This document shows positions 1-8,395 of a stretch of DNA of 39,930 nt, piece by piece; the stretch's first letter is position 1, and every line of letters begins with the position of its first letter. The notes under the pieces were generated by a model that was not told the DNA's origin, searched no databases, and worked only from the letters and a program-made list of their open reading frames with translations. Both the position numbers and the translations under genes were made by a program. The DNA comes from a virus. Location of the stretch: positions 1 to 39,930 of the IMG/VR virus record IMGVR_UViG_3300025131_000119, one strand, 5' to 3'.

Positions 1-1
1 A

Positions 2-196
2 CATTTCCACAAAAGAAGATTGATTGAAGATCAAGACCTTTATGTCCGTGAGGGCGACTTTGTTTTATATGGCGATTATTATTACGAGATTGTAAGCACT
101 GAATGGGCAAGACAATTGTTTGGACAGATTGATCATACATTTGAAATCGTAGCTACAGCATACTATTCAAGAGAGGGACTATTCGATGCCACCTGA
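2..196 (+). CDS. Neck protein, gp14-like (3' end only)
   Basis: An open frame runs in from the left edge and stops at 194-196, giving the last 64 residues of a protein whose start lies outside the window. The visible tail is rich in Tyr and acidic residues (EGDFVLYGDYYYEIVS, then FGQIDHTFEIVATAYY). This pattern recalls the C-terminal part of T4-type neck (gp14) proteins, which close the portal vertex before the tail docks. The next genes are gp15-, gp18- and gp19-like, the T4 order apart from missing terminase genes, which supports the assignment. The frame overlaps the next gene by 11 nt. The identity rests on context plus weak similarity; it could be another head-tail connector. Confidence 0.5.
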   Translation, partial: HFHKRRLIEDQDLYVREGDFVLYGDYYYEIVSTEWARQLFGQIDHTFEIVATAYYSREGLFDAT

Positions 197-1082
197 TTAC
201 TCAGACAACCCAAAAAAACAAGAACTTGCTTCATTAAAAGAGTTAGAGATTCAGCCATCAACTATTGAGACAATCGACCGCGCCTTGTTTGAATATATTG
301 ACGACGAGCTTAACATCTTCTGTAGTACAAACAAAGGTTTTAAAAAAGTGCCTTTTATCTGGGCAGGCGCTGAACGTGCTTTTCAAATTAAACATAATAG
401 AGAACTTCGCGATGTTAACGGGTGGCTTATCTACCCTATAATGTCGATTGAGCGCACAGGTATTACAAAAGACCTTGCAAAGCGTGGTGCCTATTATGCA
501 GCAACAATGAATGCGCCTGATAATAAAGGTGGCTCGATGACTGTTGCAAGAACAATCAAGCAGGACAAAACAGCAAACTTTGCAAATGCTGATTCAAAAA
601 AACTAGTTTTAGATGGCATAGGCACTAATCAGAACAACTTCCCAAGAAAGAACGAAAAAGTAGTTTATGAAACAATCACGGTTCCGATACCAGTTTATCT
701 TGAGGTTACTTATACATTAACAGTGATGTCAGAATACCAACAACAGATTAACGAAATAATTACACCCTTCATGACTAAGACTGGTGCTGTAAATTACTTT
801 GTAATTGAAAAGGACAATCATCGTTTTGAAGTGTTTATTGACTCGGATTACACACTAAATAATAACGCTTCGTCATTGCTCGAAGATGCCCGAGGTTATG
901 AGACTGAAATTAGTTTTAGAGTTATTGGATATATCATTGGAGCCGACAAAAACGAAGAGCGCCCCAAGATTGTACGCAGAGAAAACGCCGTTGAAGTAAA
1001 GATTCCAAGAGAGCATGTAATCTTGGGAGATATGCCCGAACATGTTCATGTCAGCGGCAATGTTCCTTTTTATCGGTCATAA
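186..1082 (+). CDS. Tail completion / sheath stabiliser protein, gp15-like
   Basis: This 298-residue protein has the layout of T4 gp15 (272 aa), which forms the ring that caps the tail and joins it to the neck. Visible parallels are an N-terminal VPFIWAGAERAFQ segment (gp15 has a VPI-Y-A stretch there), a central PIPVYLEVTYTLTVMSEYQQ strand pair followed by an INEIITPFM helix, and a late ETEISFRVIGYII strand. It ends in a charged tail with VKIPRE. A purine-rich GAGG lies about 9 nt before the ATG. It sits directly upstream of the sheath gene, where a tail terminator is expected. The call is based on pattern and context, not on an alignment. Confidence 0.62.
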   Translation: MPPDYSDNPKKQELASLKELEIQPSTIETIDRALFEYIDDELNIFCSTNKGFKKVPFIWAGAERAFQIKHNRELRDVNGWLIYPIMSIERTGITKDLAKRGAYYAATMNAPDNKGGSMTVARTIKQDKTANFANADSKKLVLDGIGTNQNNFPRKNEKVVYETITVPIPVYLEVTYTLTVMSEYQQQINEIITPFMTKTGAVNYFVIEKDNHRFEVFIDSDYTLNNNASSLLEDARGYETEISFRVIGYIIGADKNEERPKIVRRENAVEVKIPREHVILGDMPEHVHVSGNVPFYRS

Positions 1083-1113
1083 AGTTATATTTAGGACTTT
1101 CGTCAATTTATTA

Positions 1114-1121
1114 ACTATTTA
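1114..1121 (+). promoter_or_regulatory. Candidate late-promoter motif ACTATTTA before the sheath gene
   Basis: The octamer ACTATTTA lies in the 102-nt gap between the gp15-like gene and the sheath gene, 63 nt before the sheath ATG, within AACTATTTATTAACG. The same octamer recurs in intergenic positions at 4676, 5813, 20681 and 24826. Promoter function is inferred from this recurrence only. Confidence 0.4.
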
Positions 1122-1184
1122 TTAACGATAATCAGAATATTTTTATTCATACGATATTGAAGAGCGACAAGGAGACACTTCATA

Positions 1185-4055
1185 ATGTCAGTTAAATCTT
1201 TTAAGTTTATTTCACCCGGTATTTTCATCAACGAAATCGACGATTCCCAATTACCCGCCACCCCAGATGAGGTCGGTCCAGTGGTTATTGGACGAACAGA
1301 GCGAGGACCAGGAATGCGCCCTGTTAAAGTTAATTCTTTTTCAGAGTATGTGGAAATTTTTGGTAACCCCATTCCTGGCGGAGCCGGTGGCGATGTATGG
1401 CGAGATGGTAATTATACCGCACCAACTTATGCTGCATACGCAGCGCAAGCTTACTTGCGTAACAGCAATGCTACAACCATCGTTCGTCTCCTTGGTGGAC
1501 AAAGCTCACAAGTTGCTGATGGTGGAGCAGGTGAGGCAGGTTTCGAAACCTCTGGTTCTAATATGGCTGACAAAGCCAACAACGGCGGCGCTTATGGTTT
1601 ATTTATGTTTCCATCTGCATCGTTTGATACACCTGTTACTGGTGTTCTTGCAGCCGTTTGGTATCTTAATGAAGGCACAATTGAGCTTTCTGGCACAGTT
1701 AGAAACAGCACTACAATTGCAACTGGTTCTGCCGTCTTAATGAAAGACTTAAATGCTGCTGGTGTTACAGGTGCCGGAACAAAGGAATTTAAAGTCCTTA
1801 TTAAGTCAGCGGCTACAGATCCAGCCACCCAAACAGTTTTACACGAAACATCATTCAACTTTGATCGTTCAAGTTCAAAATATATCCGAAAAGTGTTTAA
1901 CACAAATCCAACACTTATTAACAGTGATATTACAAGAACAGCACAAGCAGAGGTTTACTGGCTTGGACCAACCTATGAAAGAGAAGTGGCTGACAACATA
2001 ACCACTGGAGAAACTTTTGGTATTATCCTTGGTTTAGACAGCGGCTCTAGCAACGCTGCCAATTTCCGCTTTGGATTCCGAGCAGCACAGACTCCTTGGT
2101 TTATCTCTCAACATCTCCAGTCTGCTTACTCCGGCTTTGATGCCAACAACATGACAAAGCTGTTTAAATTTCACACACTTGATTCTGGCGATGATCAACA
2201 GAGAAGAGTTAAGATTTCTATTAGTGGGATTAAGGCTTCAACAACTGAGCTTGATCCTTATGGCTCTTTTAATGTCGAAGTTCGCGATGTTAAAGATAGC
2301 GACAATACACCAATAATCTTAGAAAGATTCACTTCTGTTAACCTTAACCCTAATCATCCAAAATATATTGGAAGAGTTATTGGTGATCAATACCTCGTGT
2401 GGGACGACACTCAACGTCGTTATCGCACATACGGAAACTATCAAAATAATTCAGCCATTATTCGCGTTGAAGTAAATGAAGATGTTGAAGCCGCAGCCAC
2501 TGATGCAAGACTTCTTCCGTTCGGATCTTTCGGTCCAGTTCGATTCAAGAACTGGGGAACAGTTCTCTCCGGTAGTGACACTCCTGCTGATACTTATGTT
2601 ACAGGTGCCTCTGGCATCTCACATCCATTCCTTCATGGTAATCATAACCCGTTCTGGTTTGTCCAAGATGGCACAAGTACCGATGGTCATTTCACTGGAA
2701 CATTAAATTATCCAGCAATTCCGTTAAGAGTCAGCGCTTCCGATGGGGATATACCAGATCCAACAGATGCTTATTTTGGTGTCGATACTTCACAAAATGG
2801 TAATAATCGTTTTGAAAGCAGTTACATTGATATTGTTAGAGCACTGCCAAATTCCGCAGATGCTTTTGCGGTCGGAGCCGGAACTGAAAGATCTTATATC
2901 TTTACCCTTGACGACCTGAAGTCCTCTAATGGTGGAGCCGCTGGTGAGGTTGCAGTTTATTCATCTGGCTCGCGTGTAGCAGGAACATCTTTTACAGCGA
3001 CCAGCGGAACCTATGAACAAGTTCTCGATATGGGTTACAACCGATTCACTGTTCCACTCGTTGGTGGATTTGATGGGCTCGATATAAGAGAAAAAGAGCC
3101 ATTTAACAATACCGACCTTGCAGGCGGAGCCGACACAACAAACTACGCTTATTATAGTGTGAGACGCGCTCTTGATACAATTGCAGATCCAGAGTCTTGT
3201 GAAATGAACCTCTTGACGGTTCCCGGTATCTATAACTCTGCCTTGACTGCCAAGGTTCTTGAGATCTGTGAGAAAAGAGGTGATGCACTTGGTCTTATTG
3301 ACATTGATAGTGGATATGTGCCACAAACTGAGAACACAAGTGATCAGCAAACTAACGCTGGCACCGTGGCAACCGCAGTCTCTAACTTAAGAGCGAGACA
3401 GCTTAACAGCAGTTATGGTGCTTGTTACTATCCTTGGGTCCAAATCCAAGACACAATCAGCGACTCGCTCGTATTCGTACCGCCTTCAGTTGTTGCTCTT
3501 GGAACATTCTCAAGCGCACAGAGAAATTCAGAACTTTGGTTTGCTCCAGCCGGATTTACACGCGGCGGTTTGACAGAGGGCTCTGCTGGTATCCCGGTCA
3601 TTCAAACTCGCGCTCGCTTGAACTCCAAGGAACGTGATGATCTCTATGAGGCAAACATTAATCCGATTGCCACATTCCCAGCAGAGGGTATTGTAATCTT
3701 CGGTCAAAAAACCCTTCAGGTTACCCCTTCCGCGCTTGACCGAATCAATGTTCGTCGTCTCATGATTTTTGTAAAGAAAGAAATTTCTCGAATCGCTGCG
3801 ACAATCTTGTTTGACCAGAACGTCCCAGCAACTTGGAACCGCTTCTTATCAAAGGTTGATCCTTTCCTCCGAAGTGTCCAGTCCCGCCTTGGCTTGACCG
3901 ACTACCGCGTCATTCTCGACGAGTCCACCACGACTCCAGAGTTGATTGATAGAAACATCATGTACGCCAAGATCTTCCTGAAGCCTGCACGAGCGATTGA
4001 ATACATTGCTCTTGATTTTGTTATCACAAATACCGGCGCAGGTTTTGAGGATTAA
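1185..4055 (+). CDS. gp18: Tail sheath protein (gp18-like)
   Basis: This 956-residue protein is the contractile sheath subunit that polymerises around the tail tube. The N-terminus (SPGIFINEIDDSQLP) and the following VGPVVIGRTERGPGMRPV segment are the classic start of phage and R-type sheath proteins. The C-terminus has the conserved sheath core: a SRIAATILFDQN helix, WNRFLSKVDPFLRS, then a final IMYAKIFLKPARAIEYIALDF strand that swaps between subunits. It is longer than T4 gp18 (659 aa), and the extra length lies in the middle (roughly residues 100-600), where sheath proteins carry surface-exposed domains. AAGGAG lies 10 nt before the ATG. The tube gene follows after 41 nt, the usual pairing. 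Confidence 0.95.
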   Translation: MSVKSFKFISPGIFINEIDDSQLPATPDEVGPVVIGRTERGPGMRPVKVNSFSEYVEIFGNPIPGGAGGDVWRDGNYTAPTYAAYAAQAYLRNSNATTIVRLLGGQSSQVADGGAGEAGFETSGSNMADKANNGGAYGLFMFPSASFDTPVTGVLAAVWYLNEGTIELSGTVRNSTTIATGSAVLMKDLNAAGVTGAGTKEFKVLIKSAATDPATQTVLHETSFNFDRSSSKYIRKVFNTNPTLINSDITRTAQAEVYWLGPTYEREVADNITTGETFGIILGLDSGSSNAANFRFGFRAAQTPWFISQHLQSAYSGFDANNMTKLFKFHTLDSGDDQQRRVKISISGIKASTTELDPYGSFNVEVRDVKDSDNTPIILERFTSVNLNPNHPKYIGRVIGDQYLVWDDTQRRYRTYGNYQNNSAIIRVEVNEDVEAAATDARLLPFGSFGPVRFKNWGTVLSGSDTPADTYVTGASGISHPFLHGNHNPFWFVQDGTSTDGHFTGTLNYPAIPLRVSASDGDIPDPTDAYFGVDTSQNGNNRFESSYIDIVRALPNSADAFAVGAGTERSYIFTLDDLKSSNGGAAGEVAVYSSGSRVAGTSFTATSGTYEQVLDMGYNRFTVPLVGGFDGLDIREKEPFNNTDLAGGADTTNYAYYSVRRALDTIADPESCEMNLLTVPGIYNSALTAKVLEICEKRGDALGLIDIDSGYVPQTENTSDQQTNAGTVATAVSNLRARQLNSSYGACYYPWVQIQDTISDSLVFVPPSVVALGTFSSAQRNSELWFAPAGFTRGGLTEGSAGIPVIQTRARLNSKERDDLYEANINPIATFPAEGIVIFGQKTLQVTPSALDRINVRRLMIFVKKEISRIAATILFDQNVPATWNRFLSKVDPFLRSVQSRLGLTDYRVILDESTTTPELIDRNIMYAKIFLKPARAIEYIALDFVITNTGAGFED

Positions 4056-4096
4056 TAAATAAAGCACTATATACTACAACAGGAGACTAACAAATA

Positions 4097-4660
4097 ATGC
4101 CAATTCAGAAATCCAATTTTTGGTTAAACCCAGAATTTGAGCCCAAAAGACAATTTAGATATTTGATTGAACTTACAATCGGAGCACAGAACTTGCAATT
4201 CCTTGCAAAGTCCGTTGATCGTCCGTCTTATACTGTCGAATCAAACCCTCATAAATTCTTTAACCACACTTTCCACTACCCAGGAAGAGTGGAGTGGAAA
4301 TCTATTAGTTTAACCTTGGTTGATCCTGTTAACCCAAATGGTGCCGCACTTCTCTATGAGTACCTCTCAAGCATCGGTATTGAGAAGCCCACAAGTGTTA
4401 AAGCCGCTATTGGCTCCACGATCACTAAAGAATCAGCTTCCTCTGCTCTTGGTAACTTGGTTATCAAAGAGATGGGAACACGTCCAGGTTCCCCTGAGAC
4501 TATCGTTGTTGGAAACTGGCAGTTCCTTAACGCATTCTTAACTAGTGTGGACTTTGGCGATCATACATACGAGTCCGAGGACATGGTTGATATTACCATT
4601 GATGTTCAATACGATTGGGCAGAGTACCAGCGCGGCGATGTCCAAGCGCGTGGCTCCTGA
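4097..4660 (+). CDS. gp19: Tail tube protein (gp19-like)
   Basis: This 187-residue protein matches T4 gp19 (163 aa) in size, position and pattern. It opens with NFWLNPEFEPKRQFRYLIEL and carries the tube hallmark around LAKSVDRPSYTVE, then the FHYPGRVEWKSISLTLVDP strand pair. It ends with a DITIDVQYDWAEY strand. Hexameric rings of such subunits form the DNA conduit inside the sheath. AGGAG precedes the start by about 11 nt. Shortly after the stop a run of eight T (4661-4668) follows an imperfect GC-rich stem within the last codons (about 4627-4653), which might weakly terminate transcription; the 7-nt gap makes that doubtful. Confidence 0.92.
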   Translation: MPIQKSNFWLNPEFEPKRQFRYLIELTIGAQNLQFLAKSVDRPSYTVESNPHKFFNHTFHYPGRVEWKSISLTLVDPVNPNGAALLYEYLSSIGIEKPTSVKAAIGSTITKESASSALGNLVIKEMGTRPGSPETIVVGNWQFLNAFLTSVDFGDHTYESEDMVDITIDVQYDWAEYQRGDVQARGS

Positions 4661-4675
4661 TTTTTTTTAAATAAA

Positions 4676-4683
4676 ACTATTTA
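4676..4683 (+). promoter_or_regulatory. Candidate late-promoter motif ACTATTTA before the gp26-like gene
   Basis: ACTATTTA within ATAAAACTATTTAAAATA, 55 nt before the gp26-like ATG. The same gap contains TATAAT at 4704-4709 with a poor TTAAAA 17 nt upstream, and a near copy of the octamer (ACTATTTT, 4718-4725). Which of these is used cannot be told from sequence. Confidence 0.4.
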
Positions 4684-4738
4684 AAATATAAGCACAGATA
4701 CGTTATAATGTGCATAGACTATTTTAAAAGAGGTGTAA

Positions 4739-5596
4739 ATGTCTAGAAATAAGCAGCGAACTGCTGCTGCCACGGATGCTACTGCTGCAACGACAGCGCC
4801 AACAACCCCGGCAGCACCAACTTCGCTTTCGTATATAACTCCAACAGAATTTGTTGAACTTCCTTCTCGTGGCAAGTTCTATTCCACAGATCATCCCCTT
4901 TGCGGTAAAGAAGTGATTGAGATGAGATACATGACAGCAAAGGATGAGGATATTCTAACTTCCCCTGCTTTGCTTAAGAACGGCGTAGCGATTGACAGAT
5001 TGATTGAAAACCTTATCGTTGACAAAAACATTGACGCGACCAGTTTGCTTATTGGTGATAAGAATGCTATAACACTCGCTGCAAGAATTTCCGGTTATGG
5101 GGAGCAATATGAAGTAAATGTTACTTGCCCTACTTGTAACACAAGCATCGATCATACCTTCGATTTATCTCAAATTCCACATACTCATGGTATTCAACCT
5201 GATGATGATACTGAAAATATTTCGCTAACATCAGAGGGAACATTCGCCGCGACCATGCCTAAAACTCAATTTACTGCTGAGTTTAGATTGTTGAATGGTG
5301 GAGACGAGAATTTCATCGAACAAGCAGCCTCCAGGCTCAGAAAATTAAATTTACCAGAGTCCTCTTCTACAACTTTGCTAAAACAGCTTGTTGTTTCTAT
5401 TAACGGAGTAAATACACCCTCAGAGATTGCCAACTTCATTGACAATATGCCAGCGCAAGATGCGCGTTTCCTGCGTGCCTGCGTGCAGTTGGTTACTCCC
5501 AATGTTGAGATGACACAGAGCTTTGAATGTACGTCTTGCGGTACGACGACCGAAATGGCGGTGCCGTTCACTTCGGAGTTTTTTTGGCCTAACTGA
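4739..5596 (+). CDS. Baseplate hub / tail assembly protein, gp26-like, four-Cys zinc motif
   Basis: This 285-residue protein resembles the T4 gp26 family (T4 gp26 is 208 aa), needed to assemble the baseplate hub. After an Ala/Thr-rich low-complexity leader (residues 8-29) comes the family-like stretch ITPTEFVELPSRGKFYSTDH and MRYMTAKDEDILTSPALLKNG. Two CxxC pairs (C130/C133 and C264/C267) could bind one zinc. The frame ends at EFFWPN, just after a run of seven T, while a gp51-like frame continues in phase +1, as in tail-chaperone pairs made by frameshifting. AGAGGTG precedes the start by a few bases. The tape-measure gene follows one gene downstream, which fits a tail-chaperone role. Confidence 0.7.
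   Translation: MSRNKQRTAAATDATAATTAPTTPAAPTSLSYITPTEFVELPSRGKFYSTDHPLCGKEVIEMRYMTAKDEDILTSPALLKNGVAIDRLIENLIVDKNIDATSLLIGDKNAITLAARISGYGEQYEVNVTCPTCNTSIDHTFDLSQIPHTHGIQPDDDTENISLTSEGTFAATMPKTQFTAEFRLLNGGDENFIEQAASRLRKLNLPESSSTTLLKQLVVSINGVNTPSEIANFIDNMPAQDARFLRACVQLVTPNVEMTQSFECTSCGTTTEMAVPFTSEFFWPN
5579..5585 (+). other. Candidate programmed frameshift site (T7 run)
   Basis: Seven consecutive T span codons TTT TTT T(GG) just before the gp26-like stop at 5594-5596. A -2 slip (next codon at 5583) or a +1 slip (next codon at 5586) moves the ribosome into the downstream frame, which reads GLTDEYMTSVYEQ and stops at 5769-5771. A -1 slip would stop almost at once (TTG GCC TAA). Tail-chaperone genes of many long-tailed phages use such shifts; phage Mu is reported to use -2. 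Confidence 0.5.
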
Positions 5597-5603
5597 TGAG
5601 TAT

Positions 5604-5771
5604 ATGACATCTGTCTATGAGCAGTTCTTTTACTTAAAAATGCACGGAGGCTGGAGTTTCATCGAGGCTTATAATCTCCCAGTTAAACTACGCAACTGGT
5701 TTGTTAGAAGATTATCAAAACATTTTGAAGATGAAAACAAGGCTTACAAGGAAGCCTCAAGAAAAGGGTAA
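5604..5771 (+). CDS. gp51-like hub-assembly product, probably the frameshifted tail of the gp26-like protein
   Basis: This short frame contains YEQFFYLKMHGGWSFIEAYN, then LPVKLRNWFVRRLSKHFEDE and a basic end. The pattern (short helices, LP..LR.WF..RL) recalls the C-terminal extensions of tail-assembly chaperones and the place of T4 gene 51, which directly follows gene 26. The first in-frame ATG (5604) has no good ribosome site, and the coding-like sequence already starts upstream at GLTDEY (5586). Expression as a -2/+1 fusion with the gp26-like protein therefore seems more likely than separate initiation. A separate 55-residue protein remains possible. A strong terminator follows 7 nt after the stop. 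Confidence 0.55.
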   Translation: MTSVYEQFFYLKMHGGWSFIEAYNLPVKLRNWFVRRLSKHFEDENKAYKEASRKG

Positions 5772-5777
5772 TAATAA

Positions 5778-5805
5778 AAACGGGCAGAAATGCCCGTTTC
5801 TTTTT
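5778..5805 (+). terminator. Rho-independent terminator
   Basis: A perfect 9-bp stem (AAACGGGCA with TGCCCGTTT) closes a GAAA tetraloop and is followed by C and five T. It lies immediately after the gp51-like frame and before the next ACTATTTA motif, so it separates two transcription units. Confidence 0.88.
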
Positions 5806-5812
5806 GTGTGAA

Positions 5813-5820
5813 ACTATTTA
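5813..5820 (+). promoter_or_regulatory. Candidate late-promoter motif ACTATTTA, start of the tape-measure unit
   Basis: ACTATTTA within AAACTATTTATAAGAG, 8 nt after the terminator's T run and 31 nt before the next ATG. A TATACT lies at 5831-5836. Its position right after a terminator makes a promoter role plausible. Confidence 0.45.
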
Positions 5821-5851
5821 TAAGAGATAAGTATACTCGGAGGTCTTTACA

Positions 5852-6187
5852 ATGAATGAACCAAACGACTTGGTTGAAATTGAAATTAATTTAAATATGA
5901 AAAAAGAGGGACTTTTAAACGAGTCTGGTCTTGCAGCATTTGGTGGACAAATCGAGTTGATGCTCCAAGGAATGTTTGGGCGAGGTCGCATGCCCCCTGT
6001 TAGAATAAGGGGCAAGAGAAACGATGTTGAGTTGTTTAAAGCTGCTTTGGGTAATGAAGCAAGGTATCTTAAAGCAATGAAGAAGTACGGGCTTAATGAC
6101 CAAAGGACTTATAGAAGCAAGTCTTCTTTAGATAGAGCCCTTCAACAATTTGAAAAAGCTACTGGAATTCCGTGGCCATTTGCGTAG
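5852..6187 (+). CDS. Hypothetical protein in the tail cassette (111 aa)
   Basis: I do not recognise a family. The protein starts with an acidic segment (MNEPNDLVEIEINLNMKK), then a Gly/Met patch (QGMFGRGRMPPVRIRGK), then a basic helical half rich in Lys, Tyr and Arg that ends GIPWPFA. There is no signal peptide or membrane segment. GGAGG sits 9 nt before the ATG, and the tape-measure gene begins 13 nt after the stop. The location between hub chaperone and tape measure suggests a tail or baseplate assembly role, which is inference only. Confidence 0.75.
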   Translation: MNEPNDLVEIEINLNMKKEGLLNESGLAAFGGQIELMLQGMFGRGRMPPVRIRGKRNDVELFKAALGNEARYLKAMKKYGLNDQRTYRSKSSLDRALQQFEKATGIPWPFA

Positions 6188-6200
6188 GAGGTAGTTAATT

Positions 6201-8390
6201 ATGGCTGAAGACGCCGGTAAACTTTTAGATAAAATACTACTAGCAGCAAAGAAAGCCGAAGCGTCTGGCTTTGGTGATTTTGCTGATCAATTTTCCAAAC
6301 TCTCTGAGTCTCTTGTCGAATATTCTGAATTTGGAGATATCCTATCAGCCGTTAACGCAGAGTTTGATGATACAATTGAAAATTTCATCAAGCTATCAAA
6401 AGCCTTCACAGAAGCCAAGCAAGCCGCCAATAATTTTAATAGCAACTTAGATAAGACCATTGTCAGCCTGACTGGTATAACTGATGGCTCTGACACTCTT
6501 GTTGGTTCTTTCTTTAAATTAAGAAAATCATATAAGGCTTTAGAGGTCGATGCTGAGAAGCAGAAAGAATTATATGATGCCCAAGTAGAGGCAATCGCTG
6601 AATATGTCGATAATCTTGATTTTGCAGCCTCCGCAGCCGGAGCCCTTTTTAAAAATACAAAAAAACTGCTCATTGCCAACGATGAAGCTACGGCTGGCTT
6701 CGCCCGCGCAACAGGTATGGGCAAGTCTTTTAACAAGCAAATTTTGCAGCTTGAAGCAAGCAATCGACAATTTGGTGTATCCGTTGAAGACTCAGCCGAC
6801 GCATTGCAGAGCCTTGTAGAAGGTCTGTCTGGTTTTGGTTTAATGGGCACTGAAGTGCAGAATGTGCTTGCCGATGAGGTGGCACAATTAGAGCGTCTTG
6901 GAGTCTCTGGTAATACTACTACGGGTGTGTTCCAAAGCCTAACAAGAACATTCGGAATGAATGCCGAACAGGTTACTCAAGTCACAGAAGAAACGAGAGT
7001 GCTTGCTGGTGAGCTTGGAATATCTGTTAGTGAGGCAGTCGGCAATCTCAACAAGTCTCTGCCTAAATTAGCATCTTTATCAGCAGATCAAGTTGTTCCA
7101 GCATTTAAAGAACTTCAAGAAAGAGCACTTGAAACAGGAATCTCTGTCAACGAATTGGCTGGTATCGCAGAAAGATTCGACACATTTGATGAAGCCGCTA
7201 AGGCAGCAGGTAATCTAAACGCTGTTCTCGGTACACAGATGTTTGACACCATGGGTCTGCTTGAAGCCCAGTTAGAAGGACCAGACGCAGTTATCGAACA
7301 ACTGCGACAAGGTTTGTTAGGCTCAGTTGGTAGTTTTGAAGAATTAACAGTGTTCCAAAGAAAAGCAATTGCTAACGCAAGTGGGCTTAACGAACAGGAA
7401 ATACGCGGACTATTCCTTTCTGAAGAAATAACTGAGGAGCAAAAAAAACAAGCCGAAGAGAGAAAAGCGAATCTTAAAGCTACAATGGATCTTAAAGCCG
7501 AGCTTGCAGCACTTGCACGCGAATTGGCAGTTGCTATTCAACCTTTGATGGATTTCGCTAAACTTATAGTTGGAGCCTTTGCGTCCACCGTTCGGGGGAT
7601 TAAATCGATACCAGGACTCGGCGGGGCGTTTGGAAGTGCCGTCGCAGGCGGTGCCGTTGTCGGTGGCGGTATGGGTTTAAATAAACTAAAAAATAAAGCT
7701 ATGGAAAAACTCACTGGCAAAAAACCCGGTAGCGCAGATGGCTCTAAAAAGAATCCTTTCTTCATGATCAGGCTTCGCGGCAAAGGCAAAGGCGGCGACG
7801 ACGGAGACGGAGGCGGTCTCCTCGGTAAATTTAAGAAGAAAGCCAAAGATAAGTTTATGGGTACTTCCATAGGAAAGAAACTTGGCAACTTCGGCTCCAT
7901 GCTTAAAAGCAAACTCCCCGGTGGCGGTAAAAAAGGCTTCTTTAGTAAAATGAAAAGCGGCTTCGGTGGGCTCAAGAACAAGCTCGGTCGCATACCAGGG
8001 CTGGGAAGACTAGGAACCCTCGGAAAGCTCGGAGGAAGATTTGTCCCAGGTCTTGGTCAAGCAATGATGGCTTACGAGGGTTATAAACTTGCAAGGAAAG
8101 CGTTTGCAACAGGCGGTGGTATCGCTGGCACAGGTCCAGTACCAATCACAGCCCATGGTGGCGAGGTTGTTGTTCCTGTTGAGAAAACACCAGCAGCCAC
8201 CAACTTGGCGAATATGGTTGCTCAAAGATCATCGGTGAACAATAAAGAACTCATCAAAGAAATTAGAAACCTTAACAATCGTCCGATTAAGGTGACCTCG
8301 GAAGTTACAATGGATAAACAAGCGTTTGGAAGTGCAGTTAATAAGCACTTTGGTGCTCCTGGTTCAAAACCAGCAAATAGTGTGGTGTAA
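6201..8390 (+). CDS. Tail tape-measure protein
   Basis: This 729-residue protein has the composition expected of a tape measure. Residues about 1-430 are long Ala/Glu/Lys/Leu helices with repeated phage TMP features (GFARATGMGKSFNKQ, then TRTFGMNAEQVTQVTEET). A hydrophobic helix follows (AIQPLMDFAKLIVGAF), then a Gly/Ala-rich stretch (GAFGSAVAGGAVVGGGMG). After that comes a Lys/Gly-rich low-complexity segment (about 505-615) and a C-terminal domain with AHGGEVVVPVEKTP, a very common tape-measure ending. It would set tail length and leave the tail with the DNA, taking the functional place of T4 gp29. GGAGGT lies 7 nt before the ATG. It follows the chaperone pair, the standard order. Confidence 0.85.
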   Translation: MAEDAGKLLDKILLAAKKAEASGFGDFADQFSKLSESLVEYSEFGDILSAVNAEFDDTIENFIKLSKAFTEAKQAANNFNSNLDKTIVSLTGITDGSDTLVGSFFKLRKSYKALEVDAEKQKELYDAQVEAIAEYVDNLDFAASAAGALFKNTKKLLIANDEATAGFARATGMGKSFNKQILQLEASNRQFGVSVEDSADALQSLVEGLSGFGLMGTEVQNVLADEVAQLERLGVSGNTTTGVFQSLTRTFGMNAEQVTQVTEETRVLAGELGISVSEAVGNLNKSLPKLASLSADQVVPAFKELQERALETGISVNELAGIAERFDTFDEAAKAAGNLNAVLGTQMFDTMGLLEAQLEGPDAVIEQLRQGLLGSVGSFEELTVFQRKAIANASGLNEQEIRGLFLSEEITEEQKKQAEERKANLKATMDLKAELAALARELAVAIQPLMDFAKLIVGAFASTVRGIKSIPGLGGAFGSAVAGGAVVGGGMGLNKLKNKAMEKLTGKKPGSADGSKKNPFFMIRLRGKGKGGDDGDGGGLLGKFKKKAKDKFMGTSIGKKLGNFGSMLKSKLPGGGKKGFFSKMKSGFGGLKNKLGRIPGLGRLGTLGKLGGRFVPGLGQAMMAYEGYKLARKAFATGGGIAGTGPVPITAHGGEVVVPVEKTPAATNLANMVAQRSSVNNKELIKEIRNLNNRPIKVTSEVTMDKQAFGSAVNKHFGAPGSKPANSVV

Positions 8391-8395
8391 ACAAT

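Noticed and set aside
4627-4668. Stem plus T8 at the end of the tube gene as a terminator
   Set aside because: The stem has a bulge and a 12-nt loop, and seven bases separate it from the T run, so it was not listed as a terminator.
7538-7993. Minus-strand frame opposite the tape-measure Lys/Gly-rich segment
   Set aside because: Its Pro/Leu/Phe-rich composition is what the complement of Gly/Lys codons gives; no ribosome site or family.
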